In this document: in pieces, positions 40,886-47,002 of the stretch
Position numbering within the stretch: position 1 is the first letter of the stretch
How the letters are laid out: each line of letters starts with the position of its first letter
Source: Firmicutes bacterium UBA7510
GTDB taxonomy: Bacteria > Bacillota > Clostridia > Tissierellales > Sedimentibacteraceae
Direction: 5' to 3'
NCBI GenBank assembly: GCA_002479485.1
Contig: DLNM01000025.1
Location: 1-47,002, forward strand
DNA length: 47,002 bases
Notes under the pieces: model-generated
What the model saw: the letters and a program-made list of their open reading frames with translations, nothing else
Told to the model about the DNA's origin: nothing
Databases searched by the model: none
Translations under genes and position numbers: made by a program

Positions 40886-40950
40886 ATTACCACTAAGAAC
40901 ACGAAGAATGTACTTCGTGCTTTATTCTTTGTGTCCTTTGTGGGTTGTTT
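40886..40950. terminator. Long bipartite terminator after rpsA
   Basis: ACCACTAAGAACACGAAGA (40889-40907) pairs with TCTTTGTGTCCTTTGTGGG (40926-40944) mostly by Watson-Crick and G-U pairs, with a second nested hairpin (GCACGAAG / CTTCGTG) possible in the middle. A- and T-runs flank both sides. It closes the rpsA transcript and could stop transcripts from either direction. Similar CACGAAG/CTTCGTG units are dispersed in other bacterial genomes, to my memory. Confidence 0.75.
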
Positions 40951-40968
40951 TTTTGTTTAATCTTTATG

Positions 40969-42414
40969 TTATTTTAATAAATCTTCTAAACCTTTCAATT
41001 GTTCTCCAATTGTAAACTCTTGTTCATTTTCGTCATGAGTAGAATAAGAAACTGGTCCATTGTTATTAGAAAACTCATCACTTTCTTTATCCTCTAATAC
41101 AAATGTTAAGTCTAATTTTTTACCTTTTCTATCTATATTAGTTATTTTAGCATCTTTAACTTCACCAATCTTAACAACTTGAGCTGGTGTTCTTAATTTC
41201 TCTGCTGCTACTTTAGCTATTGGCACAAAGAATTCTACATCTTCTTTTGCTTCTACATAAACTCCTTCTAATAAAATTCTTGTAATCTTAACAGGAATAA
41301 TATCATTTACATTTAAGTTTTTAGCAAATGCATCAAAAGGGTGCTCAACTAATTGTTTCATACCTAAGCTAACTTTTCTATCTTTTTTACTAATGTTTAA
41401 TATTTTAGCTGTAACTTCATCTCCAACATTTACAACATCCGTAACTTTTTCAGTTCTTAACCAAGCTAAATCTTTTATGTGTAATAAGCAATCTGTTTCT
41501 CCTATTGTTACAAACGCACCAAAATCAGCTATTCTAGTTACTTTTCCTGTAACTATATCTCCAACCTTATGTTCGTCGCAGAATATTGACCATGGACTTT
41601 TAATTGTAGCTTTATAGCTTAATGATAATTTTTTATTTTCTACATCTACACTTTTTACTTTAACTTTTATTTTATCGCCAACACGTAAAATTTCTGATGG
41701 ATGTTTGATTCTATTCCAAGAAATTTCATTAATGTGTAATAAACCATCAATACCATTAATATCTACAAAAGCACCATAGTCTTGAAGGTTTTTAACAGTT
41801 CCGTCGTATAATTCGCCTTCTTTGATAGTTCCCCAAATAATATTTTCTTTAGCTTCTTTTTCTAGCTTTTCAATTTGTCTAGCAGTTAATACTAATTGCT
41901 TTCTACCTTTTTTGTTAACTGTGTCTAATACTTGAACTTTAAGTATTTTTCCAACATATTCTGATGGATCAACATTTCTGTTAACTGATATTTGATTTTT
42001 TGGAACAAATCCTTTTATACCGTTTACTTTTCCAAATATTCCATACTCAGATGCTTCTATTACTTTTATTTCTACTACTGATTTATCAGCCTTTAATTTT
42101 TCTAAAGTTTCCCATATTTTTGTTTCTTCAATTGATTTTCTTGTTAAAACTACATTTCCGTCTTGATCACCTAATTTAACAACATGAGCTTCTATTTCGT
42201 CGCCTTCTTTAGCAACCTTTGTTAAATCTTCTATAAAATTATAACTGTATTCATCTCTAGTTAAAATCCCATCAGATTTATAGTTCAAATTTATAGATAT
42301 GGTTTCAGGTGTAACAGCAATTACAGTTCCTTTAACTATATCACCTGTTCTTATTTTTGACACACCATAATCTTCAAATAATTCACTCATTGTTTTATTC
42401 TGATTCTCTGACAT
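40969..42414 (-). CDS. rpsA: 30S ribosomal protein S1 (five S1 domains)
   Basis: 481 aa with five S1 RNA-binding repeats at about 22-92, 111-179, 199-268, 284-353 and 370-438, then an acidic tail. The third and fourth repeats (YGAFVDINGIDGLLHINEIS; FGAFVTIGETDCLLHIKDL) are the best conserved. It helps mRNA binding to the 30S subunit. Its start lies inside the end of ispH (20-nt overlap, different frame) with GAGGAGG as ribosome site. In many clostridia ispH and rpsA are joined into one gene; here they are separate. Confidence 0.92.
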   Translation of the reverse strand: MSENQNKTMSELFEDYGVSKIRTGDIVKGTVIAVTPETISINLNYKSDGILTRDEYSYNFIEDLTKVAKEGDEIEAHVVKLGDQDGNVVLTRKSIEETKIWETLEKLKADKSVVEIKVIEASEYGIFGKVNGIKGFVPKNQISVNRNVDPSEYVGKILKVQVLDTVNKKGRKQLVLTARQIEKLEKEAKENIIWGTIKEGELYDGTVKNLQDYGAFVDINGIDGLLHINEISWNRIKHPSEILRVGDKIKVKVKSVDVENKKLSLSYKATIKSPWSIFCDEHKVGDIVTGKVTRIADFGAFVTIGETDCLLHIKDLAWLRTEKVTDVVNVGDEVTAKILNISKKDRKVSLGMKQLVEHPFDAFAKNLNVNDIIPVKITRILLEGVYVEAKEDVEFFVPIAKVAAEKLRTPAQVVKIGEVKDAKITNIDRKGKKLDLTFVLEDKESDEFSNNNGPVSYSTHDENEQEFTIGEQLKGLEDLLK

Positions 42415-43246
42415 ATTGTATAACCTCCTCGATAACCCAGTCAGGAGTAGATGCTCCTGCTGTTATCCCTATCTTTGTATTTTTATCTATATATTTATAA
42501 GGTATTTCCCTATAATTTTCAATTAAAAATGTTTTTTCACATTTCTCTTTACATAGCTCATATAATTTTTTAGTATTAGAGCTATTTTTTCCACCTACAA
42601 CAAGCATAACATCACTGTTAGCTGCAATATTAATGCATGATTCTTGTCTTTTTATTGTGGCATCACAAATTGTATTATTCACCACTATATTAGTATAATC
42701 ATTCTCATTTAAAAATTCAACTATTTCTTTAAAAATATTATTATTAAAAGTAGTTTGACATACTAAGCAGTATTTTTTTTCTCTATCTATTGAAAGTCTT
42801 TTTATTTCTTCAAAATTATTTACAGTATGATATTTACCATTTATCCATCCAATTATACCAATTACCTCTGGATGAGATGAATCTCCTATAATAATAATTT
42901 CATAGCCATCACTGCTATATTTATTAACAATTCTATGAATATTCTTAACTTTTGGACAGGTTGCATCAATATATTCTATGTTATTTTCATGCAAAGTATC
43001 TATAATTCTTTTACTAACTCCATGTGAACGAATCAGTACCTTTGCATCTATTTTATCAATAGAGTTTTCCAAATCTTCGATAACAACTAAACCTTTATTA
43101 GCTAAGAGTTCAACTACATCTTGATTATGAATTATTTCTCCATAGCTGTAAATCTTGCTTTCTTCATCTAAAGCTTTTGTAGCGCAATCTACTGCATTTT
43201 TTACTCCAAAGCAAAAACCCATATGCTCTGCTTTTTTTATTTCCAT
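42395..43246 (-). CDS. ispH: 4-hydroxy-3-methylbut-2-enyl diphosphate reductase
   Basis: 283 aa. The last enzyme of the MEP pathway, reducing HMBPP to IPP and DMAPP with a [4Fe-4S] cluster. Cluster Cys12 (GFCFGV), Cys97 (ATCPKV) and Cys194 (NTICDAT), with His40 (IIHN), His75 (RSHG), His125 and Glu127 (SSHPEV) for substrate. I chose ATG 43246, preceded by GTGGAGG; the GTG at 43258 is part of that site. It starts 11 nt after plsC and overlaps rpsA. Confidence 0.95.
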   Translation of the reverse strand: MEIKKAEHMGFCFGVKNAVDCATKALDEESKIYSYGEIIHNQDVVELLANKGLVVIEDLENSIDKIDAKVLIRSHGVSKRIIDTLHENNIEYIDATCPKVKNIHRIVNKYSSDGYEIIIIGDSSHPEVIGIIGWINGKYHTVNNFEEIKRLSIDREKKYCLVCQTTFNNNIFKEIVEFLNENDYTNIVVNNTICDATIKRQESCINIAANSDVMLVVGGKNSSNTKKLYELCKEKCEKTFLIENYREIPYKYIDKNTKIGITAGASTPDWVIEEVIQYVRESE

Positions 43247-43257
43247 AAAAACCTCCA

Positions 43258-43845
43258 CTACACCACTTTATCTAGTGAGTATATATCTCTTAATATCTGT
43301 TTACCTATCTCTGTATGATGCTCTGAAGTTATTTTACCCTCTATACCTTCAAAATAATTAGTAGGCTCTCCAAATATAATTTCAACCTTACTAAAAAGTT
43401 TAAATTTTGATCTAATAAAAACTGGAACTATCAAAGAATTGCTCATATTAGCAATCATAGAAACACCTGATTTGGCATTTTCTTCATTATATTCCTTTAC
43501 TCTAGTGCCTTCTGGGAATATACCTAAGACTTTATCCTCTTTTAAAAGTGAAATTGCATATTTTATAGCAGATAAGCTTACTCCTGTTCTGTCAACCGGG
43601 AAAACACCTACGCCTTTTAGTATATTTTTAAGTATTGGTACATCGAATAGTTCTTTCTTTCCCATAAAATTAATCTTCCTCTTAACAAAGCAAGCTATTA
43701 ATACCGGATCAATCATTGATATGTGATTACAGCATATGATACATCTTCCATTTGTTTTGTTAAAATTATCTGCATTAGTAACTTTTACTCTAAATATAAT
43801 TAAAGCTATAATCTTACATATGCCTCTAAGTATAGTATATAACAT
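43258..43845 (-). CDS. plsC: 1-acyl-sn-glycerol-3-phosphate acyltransferase, PlsC-type
   Basis: 195 aa. NHISMID contains the H-x4-D motif (His41, Asp46), and FPEGTR (110-115) binds the glycerol phosphate. One hydrophobic N-terminal helix fits a membrane-associated enzyme that adds the second acyl chain to make phosphatidic acid. Small for PlsC but typical for this locus. Its ATG overlaps the cmk stop codon by one base (TAATG) and uses AAAGGAG. Confidence 0.9.
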   Translation of the reverse strand: MLYTILRGICKIIALIIFRVKVTNADNFNKTNGRCIICCNHISMIDPVLIACFVKRKINFMGKKELFDVPILKNILKGVGVFPVDRTGVSLSAIKYAISLLKEDKVLGIFPEGTRVKEYNEENAKSGVSMIANMSNSLIVPVFIRSKFKLFSKVEIIFGEPTNYFEGIEGKITSEHHTEIGKQILRDIYSLDKVV

Positions 43846-44489
43846 TATATTTCTCCTTTTATTATATTCACTAGCTTATTTATTACTTCATCTATAGATA
43901 ATTCAGATGTATCTATTACAATTGCATCATCAGCTATTTTAAGAGGTGAATTTTTTCTTGTAGTATCATTAAAATCTCTTTTATTAATATCTTCTATTAT
44001 TTCTTCTAAAGTGACTATTTCACCTTTATTCAGAAGCTCATCATATCTTCTTTTAGCACGAGTTTGAGCACTGGCTGTAATATAAAATTTAAATTCTGCA
44101 TTTGGAAAAACAACAGTAGTTATATCTCTACCATCTATTACAATGTTTTTAGTGCTAGCAATTTCTCTTTGTAAGCTTACCATTTTTTCTCTAACAACCT
44201 GTAGCTTAGATATTTCAGAAGCGAGCTTTGAAATATGCTCATTTCTTATATGACATTCTACATTTTCTCCATCTAGATAAACATTGCTATTATTATAATC
44301 AATAGTAGTTTCTAATAGTATCTTATTTATATTATCTTCAGTTATTTCAATATTATTTTTATAAAACTTGTATGCAAAAGCTCTATACATTGCGCCAGTA
44401 TCTATATATTCAAAATTTAGTTTTTTACTCAATAATTTAGCCACTGTGCTTTTTCCAGCACCAGAGGGGCCATCCATAGCTATAATCAT
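43845..44489 (-). CDS. cmk: Cytidylate kinase
   Basis: 214 aa P-loop kinase that phosphorylates CMP and dCMP. P-loop GPSGAGKST (7-15), YIDTGAMYRAF, IDGRDITTVVFPNA and the lid KRDFNDTTRKNSPL are all as in Cmk. I chose ATG 44489 with AAGGAGA just upstream; the open frame to 44519 adds ten residues with no ribosome site of their own. It follows aroH by 26 nt. Confidence 0.95.
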   Translation of the reverse strand: MIIAMDGPSGAGKSTVAKLLSKKLNFEYIDTGAMYRAFAYKFYKNNIEITEDNINKILLETTIDYNNSNVYLDGENVECHIRNEHISKLASEISKLQVVREKMVSLQREIASTKNIVIDGRDITTVVFPNAEFKFYITASAQTRAKRRYDELLNKGEIVTLEEIIEDINKRDFNDTTRKNSPLKIADDAIVIDTSELSIDEVINKLVNIIKGEI

Positions 44490-44515
44490 TTCTATCTCCT
44501 TAGAGTGAACTTTGT

Positions 44516-44878
44516 TCAATTTTTTAAGTCTGGTCTTAGTCTTTCTGATTCTTTTAAGTAAATATTTTTAGGCTTAAAATCATTTTCTTCCTTATTTATG
44601 GTTACCATAACTCTAATGCACAATTCTAAGCTATTTTCTACATACATTTCTTGAACGCACATTAAACTACAATTAATAAATCCTATTTCTCTAGCAAACT
44701 TAGCTGGATATGCCTTTGTTATATCATTTGTAGCTGTAAAAATTAAGCTTGCGCAATCATCTATAGTAATATTATTTTCCTTTAGTATTTGCTCAAGCAT
44801 ATCTATAGTATTAATTCTAATCTCTTCTATGGTGTTTTCTTCTATAGTTATTGCACCACGTATACAATATTGTCTCAT
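44516..44878 (-). CDS. aroH: Chorismate mutase, AroH-type
   Basis: 120 aa monofunctional AroH-class enzyme that turns chorismate into prephenate for Phe and Tyr synthesis. It has the class signature: YCIRGAITIEENT (Arg near residue 7), ATNDITKAYPAKFAR, LMCVQEMYV and LCIRVMVTIN with the active-site Glu and Arg. I chose ATG 44878 with GGGTGA before it. It is the first gene of the cmk-plsC-ispH-rpsA run. The predicted transcript begins only about ten bases upstream. Confidence 0.9.
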   Translation of the reverse strand: MRQYCIRGAITIEENTIEEIRINTIDMLEQILKENNITIDDCASLIFTATNDITKAYPAKFAREIGFINCSLMCVQEMYVENSLELCIRVMVTINKEENDFKPKNIYLKESERLRPDLKN

Positions 44879-44893
44879 TTTATCACCCAATAT

Positions 44894-44922
44894 ATTATAA
44901 TATATTACAAAAAATTAAACAA
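44894..44922 (-). promoter_or_regulatory. SigA-type promoter of the aroH-rpsA operon
   Basis: TTGTTT (44922-44917), 17 bp, TATAAT (44899-44894) on the - strand. Confidence 0.72.
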
Positions 44923-44924
44923 GA

Positions 44925-44953
44925 AAAAAATGCCTTATTGCTATTAGGCATTT
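44925..44953 (-). terminator. Terminator upstream of the aroH promoter
   Basis: ATGCCT / AGGCAT stem extended by A- and T-runs, with TTTTTT after it on the - strand. No intact - strand gene ends here; the only candidate is the remnant at 45010-45153. Confidence 0.7.
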
Positions 44954-45009
44954 TAAATTTCGCTTCGCTCAGATGCAAATTGTGATTAAAAAGTGCTGAT
45001 GCTAATTAT

Positions 45010-45153
45010 TTATATTTTTGATATAATATCTATTAAAACTTTACATTGATGGGTATAATTTTCAAAGTCAAAGTTTACCTGAATCTTGTGCTGAAGGACA
45101 TCAAAACCGTAAATCAGTTCTTTCTATATACAAAACTTCAGTAGTTCCCTCAC
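45010..45153 (-). pseudogene. Small gene remnant with an internal stop
   Basis: A - strand frame from GTG 45153 reads nine codons, TAG (45126-45124), then 37 codons ending in IISKI and TAA. The second part (LIYGFDVLQHKIQVNFDFEN, then YTHQCKVLIDII) is protein-like in composition. Its origin is not recognised. The nearby orphan terminator (44925-44953) supports a former gene. Elsewhere in the 44.9-45.4 kb gap I see no gene. Confidence 0.35.
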
Positions 45154-45353
45154 AATTTATTTAAGCATTAAATTGAAATTATTGTTAATATTTTATCTAA
45201 TTAGGTTTGACTAAATTATAACATTCCTTTTTCTGTAAATCAATGAAATGGTTCATTTTCTTTCTCTGAAACTCTTAGTTCTAATCTATCATTATTTTTT
45301 ATCACAAGATTAACGGCTTGTTTCATGACTTCAACATAAAAAATTTCAAAATA

Positions 45354-45377
45354 AAAAACTCCTATAACAGAGTTTTT
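45354..45377 (-). terminator. Terminator of the MFS gene
   Basis: AAAAACTC / GAGTTTTT stem with an eight-base loop and T-run on the - strand, just beyond the MFS stop codon. Confidence 0.82.
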
Positions 45378-45406
45378 ATTTATATATTCTTTTGTTTATT
45401 AATTAT

Positions 45407-46621
45407 TTATGATTTAATTTTTACTTCAGAAGATTTTGTAAATATGTATATGAAAACAGATGACACAATAAAACATATAGATGTTATATAAAAAATTGCA
45501 AAAGCACTATATTTATCAATGATAAGTCCATAAATAGCACAAGCAAATGGAGTTGATGCGGTAGCTATTATTGAGACTATTGATGAAACTCTACCTAAAA
45601 ATGATATGTTACATTTTTGCTGAATTCCCGTTGATACCCACATATTTAGAACAGATGCTATAATACCTATTGTACTATATATTAATATTGCTACTAATTT
45701 AGTGTGTATAAATGTACTTATTAGTAGAAGTCCACCTAAAAAAATAAATGAAAAAAGAACTACAGAGCCGAATTTGACATCTAATTTATATATAATTGGA
45801 TATATTATACTACCAGTAACTGTTCCTATTGAAAATAAAGTCATTAATAACCCTGCCCAAGACTCATTTAGAACAAATACATCTTTAAGAGAAATAGGTA
45901 AGAAATTTAATAATGGAGATGCAAGTAAACTTATTAATAAAAATACACTAATAAATCCTATTAGTACTTTTTCACTTAATAAATATTTACATCCACTTAC
46001 TATATCCATTCCTATTTGTTTTACATTAACGCTTTTATTCTCAGTTATAGCATTTATTTTCAAAAATAGTGCAAATATTGCTGATATTAAGAAAGTAAAA
46101 GAATCAAATATAAATAAAATATTTTTACCTAAATTAAACATAATAAATCCCGCTAAAGAATATCCAATACACCTTGCTATATTATTTGATAGCGTTACAA
46201 CTGAATTTAATACTGGCAAATCTTCCTTATCAACTGTTAAAGCTACAGTTACCCCATAGCATGGCTCATAAAAGCTTTCTGCAACTGATACTATAAAAGC
46301 AATCAAATTTATGTGCCATAATTCTATGATACCAAGCCAAGACAAGACTGGAATCATAAAAATTGTTATTGTACGTACTATTTCAGAAATAAACAGAATA
46401 GTTTTTTTATTAAATCTGTCAACTAGTGCTCCAGCAAATGGACTTACTAGCAAGTTTGGAATCATACTGAATATCATAACAGTACTCATAGCTAACGCAG
46501 AACCAGTAACATCATATACCAAATACATAAGAGCTAAACTTTCGAATGAATCTCCAAATTTTGAAACTGTCCTGGATATCCAAAGAAATATTGCATTTCT
46601 ATTTTTTATAAGACTCTTCAT
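45407..46621 (-). CDS. MFS efflux transporter, MFS_3/macrolide-efflux type
   Basis: 404 aa, twelve predicted membrane helices. The N-terminus (FLWISRTVSKFGDSFESLAL) and the loop 2-3 motif GALVDRFNKKTI (a version of G-x3-D-R-x-G-R-R) place it in the MFS_3 group with Mef-type macrolide exporters. It probably expels a drug or metabolite by proton exchange. I chose ATG 46621, preceded by GATGAGG; the earlier ATGs at 46636 overlap that site. It starts 1 nt after the upstream gene's stop, so the two are cotranscribed. Confidence 0.88.
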   Translation of the reverse strand: MKSLIKNRNAIFLWISRTVSKFGDSFESLALMYLVYDVTGSALAMSTVMIFSMIPNLLVSPFAGALVDRFNKKTILFISEIVRTITIFMIPVLSWLGIIELWHINLIAFIVSVAESFYEPCYGVTVALTVDKEDLPVLNSVVTLSNNIARCIGYSLAGFIMFNLGKNILFIFDSFTFLISAIFALFLKINAITENKSVNVKQIGMDIVSGCKYLLSEKVLIGFISVFLLISLLASPLLNFLPISLKDVFVLNESWAGLLMTLFSIGTVTGSIIYPIIYKLDVKFGSVVLFSFIFLGGLLLISTFIHTKLVAILIYSTIGIIASVLNMWVSTGIQQKCNISFLGRVSSIVSIIATASTPFACAIYGLIIDKYSAFAIFYITSICFIVSSVFIYIFTKSSEVKIKS

Positions 46622-46622
46622 C

Positions 46623-47002
46623 TTATACCTCATCATATTTTGATAATAATGTCATTAACATGTATTTATCATCTTCATTTTTATCTTCTAACTCTGAATA
46701 TTTTATTAAAAGTTCATTTAGCTCTTTTTTGAACTCTTTAACCTTTTCATCGTTAACTCTAATAACTAAAAAAGCTTGTTTATTTGTTGTACTTGGATTT
46801 GAACATACATTCTGAAATGATTTTTTTACTATATCTCGATATTTTTCAATACTAGACAACAAATTTAATTCCAAGTTATAATCACTGCATGAATTTAATA
46901 TTAAATCAATATCATCTTTCCTTAATTTAAAAACATTATTTACTTTTTGATTAATTATATCATTTTTAACACATTCAATAATTTCATATTCTAATAATTT
47001 AT
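46623..47002 (-). CDS. C-terminal part of a probable ArsR-type regulator (cut by window edge)
   Basis: The frame stays open to the edge of the window (at least 126 codons), so the gene is partial and has no start here. The visible part (NVFKLRKDDIDLILNSCSDY and, at the end, QAFLVIRVNDEKVKEFKKEL then LLIKYSELEDKNEDDKYML) resembles the C-terminal domain of winged-helix regulators that often precede MFS genes of this type; the DNA-binding half would be off the edge. Position one base from the MFS gene supports a regulator-pump pair. The call is inference. Confidence 0.55.
   Translation of the reverse strand, partial: KLLEYEIIECVKNDIINQKVNNVFKLRKDDIDLILNSCSDYNLELNLLSSIEKYRDIVKKSFQNVCSNPSTTNKQAFLVIRVNDEKVKEFKKELNELLIKYSELEDKNEDDKYMLMTLLSKYDEV

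Noticed and set aside
45702..46259. 185-codon + strand open frame
   Set aside because: It lies wholly antisense to the MFS gene, has composition typical of the complement of membrane-helix codons, and no ribosome site.
1..47002. CRISPR array, prophage or intact insertion sequence
   Set aside because: No regularly spaced repeats, no phage structural or integrase genes and no intact transposase were seen on either strand.

Overview
The window is AT-rich (roughly 30% G+C by eye), with strong GGAGG-type ribosome binding sites, TTGACA/TATAAT promoters and hairpin-plus-T-run terminators. Its gene content is typical of low-GC Gram-positive anaerobes of class Clostridia: a Met T-box ahead of metG, an aroH-cmk-plsC-ispH-rpsA block, a BmpA/Nup nucleoside ABC transporter, M42 aminopeptidases, an EFR1-type flavodoxin/ferredoxin, a VanW protein and a cyclic-nucleotide-fold/DUF2225 protein. 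I cannot name a genus. No rRNA, tRNA, CRISPR array, intact insertion sequence or prophage was seen.

Layout. 1-4.6 kb: an undecaprenyl-phosphate sugar-1-phosphate transferase, two GNAT acetyltransferases, rsgA behind a long leader that holds a possible 12-codon ORF and two hairpins, and a Nudix hydrolase. 4.6-9.4 kb: T-box-controlled metG, an AraC-VOC regulator, a nucleoside phosphorylase, a GNAT-like gene remnant and an unknown membrane protein. 9.4-17 kb: an accessory 'resistance and acetyltransferase' zone with an alpha/beta hydrolase, four GNATs (one fused in frame to a [2Fe-2S] BFD-like domain), an APH(3')-like kinase, a short Cys-rich protein, two paralogous membrane proteins and an AraC-GyrI regulator. 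17-19 kb: the cNMP-fold/DUF2225 protein and a ZIP metal transporter. 19.1-25.6 kb: a tight six-gene operon (Nudix, two ABC exporter halves, VanW-family protein, DltA-like adenylation enzyme, acyl carrier protein) with its own promoter.

25.7-31.1 kb: a RibD/DHFR-like reductase divergent from a DeoR-type regulator across a repeated AACG operator region, a YdcF-type protein, a cysteine hydrolase, and a D-2-hydroxyacid dehydrogenase-lipoprotein-EFR1 operon. 31.2-40.8 kb: a salvage block with bmpA-nupO-nupP-nupQ-tdk preceded by three tandem M42 aminopeptidases and deoC. This set could take up nucleosides and peptides, phosphorylate thymidine and split deoxyribose phosphate. 40.9-44.9 kb: the conserved aroH-cmk-plsC-ispH-rpsA operon. 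44.9-47 kb: a small gene remnant, an MFS efflux pump and the C-terminal part of a probable ArsR-type regulator cut by the window edge.

The best candidate for an undescribed system is the 19.1-25.6 kb operon. It pairs a D-alanine-ligase-like adenylation enzyme and its carrier protein with a VanW protein and a heterodimeric exporter, but has no DltB or DltD in the window. The GNAT-[2Fe-2S] fusion, which keeps an internal start site, and the rsgA leader are the next most interesting items.
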